Under the pieces are notes generated by a model. That model was not told where the DNA came from, did no database searches, and was given only the letters and a program-made list of their open reading frames with translations. Positions 24,033 to 32,918 of a stretch of DNA of 64,000 nucleotides are shown one piece after another. The number at the start of each line of letters is the position of its first letter. The first letter of the stretch is position 1. A program made the position numbers and the translations under genes. This DNA is from ZC4RG30 sp049841155. GTDB lineage: Bacteria; Pseudomonadota; Gammaproteobacteria; Steroidobacterales; Steroidobacteraceae. The DNA lies in assembly GCA_049841155.1 (NCBI GenBank), contig JASGHI010000003.1, forward strand, positions 1,364,001 to 1,428,000, written 5' to 3'.

Positions 24033-25084
24033 CCTACATCGCCAAACCCAGGCTGCACCATCCCAGCCTGGTCGCCAACAAAGTGGGCTACACGCGCCGC
24101 GACTACGAGGGCAAGGTCAGCACGCTGTGCGCCGGCTGCGGGCACGACAGCATCTCCGCGGCGATCGTGCAGGCCTGCTGGCAGCTGGACATCGAACCCC
24201 ACAAGGTGGCCAAGCTCTCGGGGATAGGCTGCTCGAGCAAGACACCGGACTATTTCCTCGGCGCCAGCCATGGCTTCAATACGGTGCATGGCCGCATGCC
24301 CAGCGCGCTCACCGGCGCCTATCTCGCCAACCGCGAGCTGCTTTACCTGGGAGTCAGCGGTGACGGCGACTCGGCCTCGATCGGCCTCGGGCAATTCGCC
24401 CACGCCATCCGCCGCGGCGTGCGCATGGTCTACATCGTCGAGAACAACGGTGTCTATGGCCTGACCAAGGGCCAGTTCTCCGCCACGGCCGACCGGGGCA
24501 GCACCGCCAAGAAGGGTGCGGTCAACCACGATGCGCCGATTGATCTTGTGGGCATGGCGCTGCTGATGGGCGCCACCTATGTTGCGCGGGGGTTCTCCGG
24601 CGACAAGGGGCAGCTGGTGCCCCTGATAGAGGGGGCGATCCGCCACGGCGGAGCCGCCGTCATCGACGTGGTCAGCCCCTGCGTCACCTTCAACAACCAC
24701 GCCGGCAGCACCAAGAGCTTCGACTATGTGCGCGAGCACAACGAGGCGGTCAACCGCATCGATTTCATCGACCTTGCCAGGGAGCTCAAAGCCTCCCCCG
24801 AACCGGACGAGGTGATCCGGGTACCGCAGCCGGATGGCAGCCTGATGCGCCTGCGCAAATTGCATGCCGACTACGACCCCACCGACCGCCGTGCGGCGAT
24901 GAACCATGTGCAGGCGCTGCAGGCAGCCGGAGAGATCCCGACGGGCCTGCTGTACGTGGACGCCGGAGCCACGGACCTGCATGCGGCGCTCAACACCACG
25001 CCGCTGCCGCTCAACCGGCTCGGGGAGGGTGAACTGTGCCCGGGGGCCGAGGCGCTCGAACGGCTCAATGCAGCGCTGCGCTGA
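24029..25084 (+). CDS. korB: 2-oxoacid oxidoreductase, beta (TPP) subunit
   Basis: Predicted 351-aa thiamine-diphosphate subunit. The TPP motif GDGDSASIGLGQFAHAIRRG followed by ENNGVYGLTKGQ is clear. Near the N-terminus, CAGCGH and the GIGCSSKTP block hold cysteines that bind a 4Fe-4S cluster; a further Cys is in VSPCVTFNNH. Starts in a 4-nt overlap with the alpha subunit. With the two preceding genes it forms a three-gene operon of about 4.7 kb, an alternative to 2-oxoglutarate dehydrogenase that can feed low-potential electrons or NAD(P)H. Confidence 0.92.
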   Translation: MTYIAKPRLHHPSLVANKVGYTRRDYEGKVSTLCAGCGHDSISAAIVQACWQLDIEPHKVAKLSGIGCSSKTPDYFLGASHGFNTVHGRMPSALTGAYLANRELLYLGVSGDGDSASIGLGQFAHAIRRGVRMVYIVENNGVYGLTKGQFSATADRGSTAKKGAVNHDAPIDLVGMALLMGATYVARGFSGDKGQLVPLIEGAIRHGGAAVIDVVSPCVTFNNHAGSTKSFDYVREHNEAVNRIDFIDLARELKASPEPDEVIRVPQPDGSLMRLRKLHADYDPTDRRAAMNHVQALQAAGEIPTGLLYVDAGATDLHAALNTTPLPLNRLGEGELCPGAEALERLNAALR

Positions 25085-25202
25085 TGGCGCGGGCACACAT
25101 GGGCTAGAATGCGGTGCGATGGTGGGTACGGCGCCAAGCCGTCCGCGCCGATCCGGCACCCATCAGCTTTCCCGACCCGTTCGCCTATCCGAGAAGTGAG
25201 TC

Positions 25203-26084
25203 ATGAGTTTTTCCGGGACCTACACAGCGCTCGTAACCCCGTTCAGCAGCCGCAGGATCGACGAGAAGGCGTTCGAACGCCTCGTCAGGAAACAGATCAG
25301 CGGTGGGGTGGACGGCATCGTGCCGGTGGGCACGACGGGTGAGTCGGCAACCCTGGATTACGAAGAGCATCTTCGCATCATCGCCCTGTCGGTCAAGCTC
25401 GCCGCCGGGAAGATGAAGGTCATCGCGGGCACGGGCGCAAACTCCACCCAGGAGGCCATCTATCTCACCCGCGAGGCGGAGAAGCTGGGTGCGGATGCCT
25501 CGTTGCAGGTCGCGCCGTACTACAACAAGCCGACGCAGGAAGGCCTGTACCGGCACATGCGTGCGGTGGCGCGTTCGACCCGGCTGCCCATCATCCTCTA
25601 CAGCATTCCCGGCCGTTGCGGCATCGAGATCGCGGTGGATACCGTCAGGCGCCTGGCACACGACTGCGCGAATGTGGTGGGCATCAAGGAAGCCGGCGGC
25701 AATCCGGACCGGGTCAGCCAGCTGCGGGCCGCGCTGGGGCGCGGGTTCACGATTCTCAGCGGCGATGATTCGCTTACCCTGCCGTTCATGGCGGTGGGCG
25801 CACAGGGTGTGGTCAGCGTGGCCTCCAATGTCATCCCCCGTGATGTCACCCGCATGGTGAACGCCTACGCCAGCGGCAATGTCGCGCTCGCACTGCGATT
25901 GCACGACAGGTATTTCTCCCTGTTCAGGGACCTGTTCATCGAGTCCAACCCTGGCCCGGCGAAGGCCGCGCTCGCCATGATGGGCCAGATGCGGGATGAG
26001 CTGCGTCTTCCGATGGTTCCCATCAGTGCCGCAAGCCGGGTCAGGCTGCGCAAGACGATGAAGGCCTGCGGCATTCTGAAATAG
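25203..26084 (+). CDS. dapA: 4-hydroxy-tetrahydrodipicolinate synthase
   Basis: Predicted 293-aa class I aldolase condensing pyruvate with aspartate semialdehyde, first step of the diaminopimelate/lysine branch. The GTTGESATL motif (Thr44/Thr45), the catalytic Tyr (ILYSIPGRCG, Tyr133 with Arg138) and the Schiff-base Lys162 in VGIKEAGGN are in the expected places. Length and motif spacing are normal for the family. It is monocistronic by position: 118 bp after korB and convergent with the TrhO-RluA fusion gene. Confidence 0.95.
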   Translation: MSFSGTYTALVTPFSSRRIDEKAFERLVRKQISGGVDGIVPVGTTGESATLDYEEHLRIIALSVKLAAGKMKVIAGTGANSTQEAIYLTREAEKLGADASLQVAPYYNKPTQEGLYRHMRAVARSTRLPIILYSIPGRCGIEIAVDTVRRLAHDCANVVGIKEAGGNPDRVSQLRAALGRGFTILSGDDSLTLPFMAVGAQGVVSVASNVIPRDVTRMVNAYASGNVALALRLHDRYFSLFRDLFIESNPGPAKAALAMMGQMRDELRLPMVPISAASRVRLRKTMKACGILK

Positions 26085-26095
26085 CCCCGCGGCAC

Positions 26096-27892
26096 TCAGG
26101 CCCAATCCGGCGGCGGGGCCGTGAAGCTCATGGGCTCGCCGCTGACCGGATGACAGAAACCGATCTGCCAGGCGTGCAGGCACAGCGGCGCCTCACCCAA
26201 CTCCAGTGTCTGGCGCGGCGGAGCCTCGCCGCTGCGATAGGCCGCATCTCCCACCACATGCAGGCCCAAGAAGGCACAGTGGATGCGGATCTGGTTCGTG
26301 CGGCCGGTCAGCGGCCGCGCCTCCAGCAAGCTCGTGCCATCCGGTGAGCGCTCCCGCACAATGAAGCGGGTAATCGCCGCCGCGCCCTCGACTGCATCCG
26401 CCTCGCGCGTGCCGGAAGCACATGCCTGCCTGCCGATGGGCACCTCGCAACAGAATTCATCCATCGCCGGATGCCCGTGCACGCGCACCAGATAAGTCTT
26501 CCTGACGCGTCCCTCCGCGAACTGGCTCTGCAGCCGGCCGGCGAAATGCCGGCTGCGCGCCACGATGACCAGACCCGTCGTGTTGGCGTCCAGCCGGTGG
26601 GCGGGCTTTGGCTTCTGTGGCCGGTAGACCGTGTTCAGGATCTGCTGCAGGGTATTACGCGTGTAACGGCCACCCGCATGCATGGGTAACGGCGCAGGCT
26701 TGTCCAGCACGATCAGCGCCTCGTCCTCGTACAGTACCTTCACATCGCCATTGACCGCAGGCTCGGTGGTGCATGGCAGCCGATGCAGCAGACGCTCTCC
26801 GGCGTGAACGACATATGCCGCGCCGAGCACCTGATGGCGGGAATCAAGCAGGTTGCCGGCCCGGCACTCCTCTTCCCAGTAACCCTCGGGCAGATGACTC
26901 ACCAGCCGGCCGAAGGTTTCCAGCACCGACAGGCCCTCGCATTCCTGCGGCACGTGAAGCGGGCGGAACATCTCCGCCGGCACGCTGCCCGGCAACGGCT
27001 CCACCGCCTCGCGGATTGCCTGGTTCCGTCTAAGAAGATTCTCAGCCGCCTGCTGCGCTTGGCTGCGATGGCACCAGGGACAGGAACGCCCGGGAACATA
27101 GCGCGGATCGAGTTGCTCGGCGGCCGTAAGCGGCGACAGGCACTTGAAACACTGGGCGGCATCCGATTCCTGCAGCGCAGGGTCAACACCCACACGCTGG
27201 TCGAAGACGAAACACTCGCCGCGGTAGTGCGCGCCGCCACACTGCTCGAAGTACTTGAGGATGCCGCCATCCAGCTGCAGCACATTGCGGAAGCCCTGTG
27301 ACTCCATGTACGGGCCGGCCTTCTCACAGCGGATGCCGCCGGTGCAGAACATCACGATGGTCCGCTCCTTGAGCTCCGGCGGCAGCTTCGCCACGGCAGC
27401 GGGGAAATCGCGGAAATGATCCACGCCTATCGGCAACGCATGCTCGAACGTGCCGAGCTTCACCTCATAGTCGTTACGCGTGTCCAGCAGGGTCAGGGGC
27501 CGCCCCTCGTCCAGCCAGGCCTTGAGCTGCTGTGGCGGCAGTTTCGGTGACGTGCGCCGCGCGGGCTCGATCCCCGGCACGCCGAAGGCGATGATCTCCT
27601 TCTTGATGCGCACCAGCATCCGCCGGAAGGGTTGATGATCCGTGTGGCTGTATTTGGCTTCGAGTTCACCCAGACCAGGGATCGAGCGCAGACGGACCAG
27701 CAAGGCATCGATCCCGGTCGAGGTGCCTGCCACGAACAGGTTGATTCCTTCGGTGCTCAGCAGAATCGTGCCGCACAGGTGGTACTCGCGGCATAAGGAC
27801 TGCAGTTCCGCGCGCAGCAGGGCAAGCCCATCCAGCGGCGCGAACCGGTAGGCGGCAATATTCACGATCGGCGGCGAAGGCGAATGGGTCAT
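26096..27892 (-). CDS. Fusion: TrhO-type tRNA U34 hydroxylase plus RluA-type pseudouridine synthase
   Basis: Predicted 598-aa two-enzyme fusion for RNA modification. Residues ~1-285 match the UPF0176/TrhO family: an acylphosphatase-like N-terminus, a rhodanese domain with catalytic Cys183 in CTGGIRCEK, and a zinc-like pair of CxxC motifs (CFKC and CPWC, ~248-274). After a ~90-residue linker, residues ~385-598 form an RluA-family pseudouridine synthase with the catalytic Asp435 in HRLDANTTGLV and the GRTNQIRIH motif. TrhO hydroxylates U34 of certain tRNAs; RluA-type enzymes isomerise specific uridines in rRNA or tRNA. Start 27892 overlaps the AAA ATPase gene by 4 nt, so the two are co-transcribed. 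Confidence 0.9.
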   Translation of the reverse strand: MTHSPSPPIVNIAAYRFAPLDGLALLRAELQSLCREYHLCGTILLSTEGINLFVAGTSTGIDALLVRLRSIPGLGELEAKYSHTDHQPFRRMLVRIKKEIIAFGVPGIEPARRTSPKLPPQQLKAWLDEGRPLTLLDTRNDYEVKLGTFEHALPIGVDHFRDFPAAVAKLPPELKERTIVMFCTGGIRCEKAGPYMESQGFRNVLQLDGGILKYFEQCGGAHYRGECFVFDQRVGVDPALQESDAAQCFKCLSPLTAAEQLDPRYVPGRSCPWCHRSQAQQAAENLLRRNQAIREAVEPLPGSVPAEMFRPLHVPQECEGLSVLETFGRLVSHLPEGYWEEECRAGNLLDSRHQVLGAAYVVHAGERLLHRLPCTTEPAVNGDVKVLYEDEALIVLDKPAPLPMHAGGRYTRNTLQQILNTVYRPQKPKPAHRLDANTTGLVIVARSRHFAGRLQSQFAEGRVRKTYLVRVHGHPAMDEFCCEVPIGRQACASGTREADAVEGAAAITRFIVRERSPDGTSLLEARPLTGRTNQIRIHCAFLGLHVVGDAAYRSGEAPPRQTLELGEAPLCLHAWQIGFCHPVSGEPMSFTAPPPDWA

Positions 27893-29037
27893 ACGGCAAT
27901 TCCCAACAGGATTGCATCACCCGCAGGCAATGGCCGCAGCGGTTTCTGCTGCCGCGCACGATAGATCGCCGCAGCCGATACCGAACGCATGTCGCCCTCC
28001 CGCGCAGCCGCAGTCACCTGCTCGGCCCAGGCGGCATCACCCTCGCACAGGCGTAGCGCCAGACGATAGCCCTCTTCCAGGGTCAGCCGGCGGATCGTCA
28101 CGCTCGCGAAGCACCGCCCCGGCCGCAGCAGCGCCTCGTCGATGGCACCGGAGTTCGGCAGATTCGTCGTGAACAGCATCTTGCGGCCTTCCGTACGCAC
28201 GACGCCGTCGGCCACCATCAGGAAGCGATGCAGGTCCAGGTTGCCCTCCGTGCGCGGCTGGAGCAGGTAGTCGGCATCCTCGATGACGAACGCGTCATGG
28301 GACCCCGTGACGAAGTCGACGAAGATCCCATCGGACTTCAGCACGTTCTTGTCCGCAGTGTAGAGCACCTCGGCACTGTCACCCTTGCGGCGCGACAGCG
28401 CACCCAGGATGGATCGCACCAGGCGCGTCTTTCCCGTACCGGGCGGGCCGATCAGGATCAGCACGGATTCCGGCGCGTCGATGTAGCGCTGGATGAACTG
28501 CTGCACCGGCTCACCCAGCATGGGATAGGCCTCGTCCAGCAGCACATCGTCCGCCAGCTCTTCGAACGATGACGAATGCGCTTCGCCGCGCCGGTTGGAA
28601 ATGCGCCAGTCCACGACGAACAGCTGGTCGCGCACGCGATCGTCGCCGACGATGCGGAATACCATGGCGCGGGCGCCTTCGGCGCGTTCAGCACTGTCCG
28701 CCCAGATGTTGATCGTGCAGGAGCAATACGCCGCCTTGCGGCGGCCTTCCACCTGCACGAACAGACCCGGCCCATCCAGCAGCAGCGAACCGGCTTCCAG
28801 CCGCTGGGCGACCAGCCCGGCCTTCAGCGCCAGGTCGTCGAATACCTGCTCCATGGGCCGGCGCGCCGCGCAACGAACCAGCCGATGGATGGGATAGCTT
28901 GCGGCCGCGTTCTCGAAAGCCTGGATCGCCCGAGCTTTCATGACCGCTTCACCCACGTCGTACAGTTCGACGCGAAAACCGACATTCGCACCAAAGGTAC
29001 GTTCTCCCGGCGCCTTGTTCATATCCGTGTTGTCCAT
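27889..29037 (-). CDS. AAA-family ATPase of unknown function
   Basis: Predicted 382-aa protein with an N-terminal ~170-residue domain without recognised family and a C-terminal AAA module: Walker A GPPGTGKT (197-204), Walker B-like FVIEDAD, sensor-1 TTNLP and sensor-2-like LRPGRC (arginine finger region). The N-terminal domain may bind a substrate or partner. The ATG at 29037 (MDNTDMNKAP) was chosen as the first ATG after the predicted promoter region; a longer frame to 29136 would overlap the leader hairpins. It overlaps the TrhO-RluA fusion gene by 4 nt. The pairing suggests a link to RNA modification, but this is inference. Confidence 0.78.
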   Translation of the reverse strand: MDNTDMNKAPGERTFGANVGFRVELYDVGEAVMKARAIQAFENAAASYPIHRLVRCAARRPMEQVFDDLALKAGLVAQRLEAGSLLLDGPGLFVQVEGRRKAAYCSCTINIWADSAERAEGARAMVFRIVGDDRVRDQLFVVDWRISNRRGEAHSSSFEELADDVLLDEAYPMLGEPVQQFIQRYIDAPESVLILIGPPGTGKTRLVRSILGALSRRKGDSAEVLYTADKNVLKSDGIFVDFVTGSHDAFVIEDADYLLQPRTEGNLDLHRFLMVADGVVRTEGRKMLFTTNLPNSGAIDEALLRPGRCFASVTIRRLTLEEGYRLALRLCEGDAAWAEQVTAAAREGDMRSVSAAAIYRARQQKPLRPLPAGDAILLGIAV

Positions 29038-29221
29038 TGCTCTATCCAACTTTCCGGCCCCCGAAACGAGGAAGCCCCGACTGGCGACTGCCGTTCGGGG
29101 CCTCTGGAGGGGCTCAAGCCGAAGGGTCGCCGGCAAAGCCGACCCTTTCGCGAATGGAGAAGGGTCAGCTCATGCGGACATCGCCGGGAAACAGGTGAAC
29201 CGGAATTTCATAGGGGGCGCG
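29038..29221 (-). promoter_or_regulatory. Structured leader ahead of AAA-TrhO-RluA operon
   Basis: On the minus strand a ~180-nt leader follows the promoter at 29222-29249. It contains a short reading frame (MKFRFTCFPAMSA) at its start, segments that can pair in two mutually exclusive ways (GACCCTT at 29160-29166 and 29122-29128 with GGGTC between), and a terminator-like hairpin GCCCCGA/TCGGGGC (29074-29101) followed by TTCCTCGTTT. This layout resembles transcription attenuation. No known riboswitch class is recognised. Confidence 0.4.
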
Positions 29222-29249
29222 ACTCTACGCCTGAAAAAGCCGTTGTCAA
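29222..29249 (-). promoter_or_regulatory. Sigma70-type promoter of AAA operon
   Basis: Minus strand TTGACA (29244-29249), a 16-bp spacer and TAGAGT (29222-29227). The match to consensus is good, and it points into the leader region ahead of the AAA-ATPase gene. Confidence 0.5.
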
Positions 29250-29333
29250 CCTGTGCGAGGCCCAAAGCTCGGGGTAGCGCTCCGTGTCCAAGCAGCCTTG
29301 CTAGACTGACTGCCCTGCAATCCGGACGACCCC

Positions 29334-29879
29334 ATGGCCCCGATCCGTCCCTACCTCGATTCCTCTCCCCTGGTTGGCGAGCGCGTCTACATCGACCCGG
29401 CCGCCACCGTCATCGGTGACGTGCACCTGGGCGATGACACTTCGATCTGGCCCGGGACTGTGCTGCGCGGCGACGTCAATTTCATCCGCATCGGCGCACG
29501 CACCAGCATCCAGGACGGCAGCGTGGTGCACGTGACCCATGACGGCCCGTTCACGCGCCCGGGCGGATTCCCGACCATCGTGGGCAATGACACGACGGTC
29601 GGCCACAAAGTGACGCTGCATGGCTGCCGCATCGGCGACTTCTGCCTGATCGGCATGGGCGCCATCGTGCTGGATGGCGCAACGGTGGAGGACTTCGGCT
29701 TTGTCGGCGCTGGCGCGCTGGTCGCGTCGGGGAAGACCGTGGGCAGCGGCGAGCTGTGGCTCGGCAACCCCGCGCGCTGCGCACGGCGGCTCACCGAGCG
29801 CGAGCTGGAATCACTGCGCTACAGCGCAGCGCACTACGTACGTCTCAAGGACAAATACCTCGCGGCGCCGGGCGGCTGA
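29334..29879 (+). CDS. Gamma-class carbonic anhydrase family protein
   Basis: Predicted 181-aa left-handed beta-helix protein of the gamma carbonic anhydrase/YrdA type. The hexapeptide repeats run from VIGDVHLGDDTSIWPG to DFGFVGAGALVASG. Metal-ligand His candidates are in VVHVTHDG, VGHKVTLHG. Family members are zinc or iron trimers, some true carbonic anhydrases, others of unknown activity; function cannot be settled from sequence alone. The start ATG 29334 lies 296 bp from the AAA gene on the other strand. Confidence 0.92.
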   Translation: MAPIRPYLDSSPLVGERVYIDPAATVIGDVHLGDDTSIWPGTVLRGDVNFIRIGARTSIQDGSVVHVTHDGPFTRPGGFPTIVGNDTTVGHKVTLHGCRIGDFCLIGMGAIVLDGATVEDFGFVGAGALVASGKTVGSGELWLGNPARCARRLTERELESLRYSAAHYVRLKDKYLAAPGG

Positions 29880-30035
29880 CACGCGCCCATGACTTCCGCG
29901 CCTGATCGGGCTGGGCTGGGCCAGCCTGGCCTTGCTCATGATCATTCCCGTCATGGGCCTGAATTTCTGGGTACGCTGGCGGACCTGACCGCCAGCGCAC
30001 TTGGGAAAACAGACGACTGATCAAGAAGCCCCGGT

Positions 30036-30566
30036 TTACTTGAGCTGGCTCTTCACTTTGTCGATGCCGGCCTGGACGCAGACCTCATCCTTGTCGCCAC
30101 CCGGCGCACCCGAAACCGAGATGGCGCCGATGATCTCGTTGCCGACGACCAGCGGCAGGGCTCCCCGGCGCACGGTGCCGATTTTCGGATCCGCCTTGAC
30201 CTCGGCATCCAGCGCCGCATCCGTCTTCACGCGATCCGCGATGTCGCCGCTGGGCGCCTTGTACTTGATGGTCGCCCAGGTCTTCGAGAGGCCAATGGCC
30301 TGCGTGCGTTCCGACGCGCCATCGCCTGAGAGAATGACGACGGGGACGCCGGCCGAGTCCACCACGGTGACCGTGGTCTTGTAGCCATTGGCAAGACACG
30401 TTGCCTGGGCAACCTTTGCCGCTTCGATGGCGACGTCGAGCGCGGGACCGCGCGCGCGAGGTGGCGGCGGAGGTGGTGCGGCACCGCCTGCAGGCGGCGC
30501 AGGCGTCTGCGCGCTGGCCGCCGCCATCAAGGAAGCCAGAAGGCTGAATGAAAGCAGTTTTGTCAT
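30036..30566 (-). CDS. GlcG/HbpS-like secreted heme-binding-family protein
   Basis: Predicted 176-aa protein with a signal peptide (cleavage near ASAQ), a Pro/Ala/Gly-rich linker containing six consecutive prolines, and a GlcG/HbpS domain from ~45 (AAKVAQATCLANGYKTTVTVVD, then SKTWATIKYKAPSGDIAD and the SGAPGGDKDEVCVQAGI end). Family members bind heme or small molecules, or act as accessory proteins in catabolism; function here unknown. The two cysteines (CLAN and VCVQ) could form a disulfide. ATG 30566 is the first codon of the signal peptide, and a longer upstream frame is not a plausible secreted start. Confidence 0.85.
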   Translation of the reverse strand: MTKLLSFSLLASLMAAASAQTPAPPAGGAAPPPPPPRARGPALDVAIEAAKVAQATCLANGYKTTVTVVDSAGVPVVILSGDGASERTQAIGLSKTWATIKYKAPSGDIADRVKTDAALDAEVKADPKIGTVRRGALPLVVGNEIIGAISVSGAPGGDKDEVCVQAGIDKVKSQLK

Positions 30567-30646
30567 GGCGAACCCTTCCACTAACGGTATGAGGAGACGC
30601 CGATAGTACTCAAAGGTCGGCGGCAAAGCAGCGGCGATGCCCAGGA

Positions 30647-32809
30647 TCAGTTCCCGCCTTTCACCTCCGTGACCGTGAAGGTGAGCCGCGCCGTGGAGCG
30701 GTCGAACGAGCCTGGCTGGACGAATTGGCCAGTAATCGCCTTCGATGAGCGGGCGATCCGCGAGGTGGTGCCGAGGCGCACGCTGCCGCTCCAGAGTGTC
30801 GTATCGATGGTACTGCTTTCCCCGGACGTGCTGGTGGTGGTCCCGAACCGGTCGGTGCGGACCTGCGTCGCCAGCGTACTGACGATGAAGCTGCTTGTGC
30901 CGCAGCCGTATGAGTTCTGGAACCTCACATACAACTGGGGAGTCGAGAAGTGGCCGCGTGCGTCCAGATTCCAGCGGTCCACTCCGTAGCTCACGTAGAA
31001 ACCCTGACCGCACTGGCGAACCTCGGGGCCGGTGTCATGGGCGCTGATGGCAGTGGTGTAGTCCTGGCAGTACCAGGCCCTGCTGATTTCCGTGCAGTCA
31101 TTCTTGACCGAGGAGTCCACGTCCAACGTAATGGACTCCAGGGTGGGGATGCCGCCATCCTGCGGCACGAGAATCCTGCCCGTCGTCGTGCTGTTGTGCT
31201 TGCCTTCTGTCCTGTAGGCGGTGGTTTCCACCGAATCGGCGGCCAGGACCCATTCCTGGGTCTGGACTTCGTTGAAGTCAATCGACATCTTGTACTTCGA
31301 TCCCCCACAGACCTCCAGCACCGGCGTCGATGCGGTGTCCGTTTCAATTCCCAGCAGCGCGAGTTGCCGCACGTAACCCAGCGCCTGCGCCGTGGCGGCC
31401 GCGCCCGGCGTGGCCCTGCAGTCGTCCATGGCCTTGTCCAGGCCGCGGCGCAGCAGCCCCACTATATAAGGCGTCACGGCGGCATCGCGTTCGTCCTCCA
31501 GGCCCAGCAGCTGGCGCTGGCGTTCCCAGATTGAAAGCAGCCGCGTCGCCTCGCTGAACTGCATGAGGTCAGCGTCCGCTGCATTCGCGGCGTTCATCGC
31601 CGGTGTCACTACGTCGTTGTAGTAGGCATCCAGACGCGCCGTCATGTCTGCAAACCAGGTATCCCCGCTGGCGCCCGCTTCTGTGCGGCCCAGCCGGGCC
31701 AGCGCCCGCACCCGTGCGCCGGGCGAGACCGACTGGGTCACGAGTCCGGCGCGGCGCTGCCCGTACGACACCGGCGCCAGCGCCGCCTCGAGCTGGAAAT
31801 CACCGTAGGACGGCCAGGCATCGGCCATGGCGGCCGCCTGGGCATCGCTCATCGTCGCGATGCCGAAGAGGCCGAGATGATCGATAGCCGTGGTGAGCAC
31901 CAGCGCGGACCATGAGCCATCCTCGTTCCTGAAGACCGGCACCAGGTGCAGCTGGGTTCCATCCGACGCCGCCGAAAAAACCACCGGCTGGCCGCCCAGT
32001 GCATCCAGCGCCTGCTGGGTGAGCGTGAAGGTGATGCGCACCAGGTTGTTCGCCTGCAACTCCGGAGCGGCAGTGTCCGCGGCATCGAGCACGAAGGCAC
32101 CGGCCACGGACTGGAATGGCAGCGGCTGCCCGGCGAGGCCTTGCAGGGTTGCCTTCCAGACGGCCAGGGTCTGGTCTTCGAGAAAAGTGTCGCCGGGGAA
32201 ACCGAAGGTCACCGTTACGCCGTCAGCCACGGCGACATCGGCGGCGCCGCCGGGCACCTGCACTGTTGCATTGGCGGCGCTGGCGACATCAAACACCGCG
32301 ATGGCCTCGTCGGCCGGCGTGACGGCAATCGCCATCGGGTTCGCAGCATGGGGAAACTCGCCGCTGGGGCCGGTGCCGGTGCCGCCACCGGGCGTGGTGT
32401 CCGCCGTCACCGTGAGCTTCACGCTGCTGCTGGTGGCACTGCCAGCGCTGTTGGTGACCACCACCGAGAAATAGCGGCCATCCATGGCTGCCGTAGTCGC
32501 GCCGGTGTCGTAGCTGGTGCCGGTGGCACCGGCAATATCCGTCCAGCTGCTGCCGTCGGAAGAACTGCGCCATTGATAAGACAGCGTTGCGGTGCCGGCG
32601 GCGGTGACCGAGAACGTGGCCGGCGCAGGCGCGGTGACGGACTGGGCGGCGGGCTGCGTAGAGATCGTCGGTGCGGTGGCAGCCGGCGCTCCTGGGCCGC
32701 CGCCAGGGGTTCCGCCCGATGGCGGCGTGGCGGCGTCCTCCGAACCGCCGCCGCAGGCAGCCAGGGTCAGCAGCATCAGGAGAGCCAGGGGCCGGGTCAC
32801 GAGCTTCAT
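30647..32809 (-). CDS. Large Ig-like domain lipoprotein of unknown function
   Basis: Predicted 720-aa surface lipoprotein. A signal peptide ends in a lipobox LLTLAACGGG; a Gly/Pro-rich linker (residues ~20-45) leads to one Ig-like domain (ATLSYQWRSSSDGSSWTDI block, ~50-135). The remaining ~580 residues contain no family that I can name, with a few Cys pairs in the last third (DDCRATPG, EVCGGSK, KNDCTEISRAWYCQDY, RQCGQG). Start is the ATG at 32809; a GTG one codon upstream also fits the GGTGGAG ribosome site. It is divergent from the ECF sigma gene with a ~110-bp shared upstream region. Confidence 0.78.
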   Translation of the reverse strand: MKLVTRPLALLMLLTLAACGGGSEDAATPPSGGTPGGGPGAPAATAPTISTQPAAQSVTAPAPATFSVTAAGTATLSYQWRSSSDGSSWTDIAGATGTSYDTGATTAAMDGRYFSVVVTNSAGSATSSSVKLTVTADTTPGGGTGTGPSGEFPHAANPMAIAVTPADEAIAVFDVASAANATVQVPGGAADVAVADGVTVTFGFPGDTFLEDQTLAVWKATLQGLAGQPLPFQSVAGAFVLDAADTAAPELQANNLVRITFTLTQQALDALGGQPVVFSAASDGTQLHLVPVFRNEDGSWSALVLTTAIDHLGLFGIATMSDAQAAAMADAWPSYGDFQLEAALAPVSYGQRRAGLVTQSVSPGARVRALARLGRTEAGASGDTWFADMTARLDAYYNDVVTPAMNAANAADADLMQFSEATRLLSIWERQRQLLGLEDERDAAVTPYIVGLLRRGLDKAMDDCRATPGAAATAQALGYVRQLALLGIETDTASTPVLEVCGGSKYKMSIDFNEVQTQEWVLAADSVETTAYRTEGKHNSTTTGRILVPQDGGIPTLESITLDVDSSVKNDCTEISRAWYCQDYTTAISAHDTGPEVRQCGQGFYVSYGVDRWNLDARGHFSTPQLYVRFQNSYGCGTSSFIVSTLATQVRTDRFGTTTSTSGESSTIDTTLWSGSVRLGTTSRIARSSKAITGQFVQPGSFDRSTARLTFTVTEVKGGN

Positions 32810-32918
32810 CACATAATCTCCACCGGTGGCCGCGAATCACGGCTCTTCCCTACCTATGCGTAATCGCGGGCGGATTCGTACACGGGCAGCAGAACTTTTC
32901 TGGAGAATGCAGCCAGCC

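Noticed and set aside
29074..29166. Match to a known riboswitch class in the AAA leader
   Set aside because: The hairpins do not match the conserved cores of glycine, cobalamin or other classes that I know; kept only as a candidate attenuator.
29880..30000. Short hydrophobic frame (LIGLGWASLALLMIIPVMGL-like) after the carbonic anhydrase gene
   Set aside because: No start codon or ribosome site in frame; may be a remnant of a membrane protein tail but cannot be called a gene.
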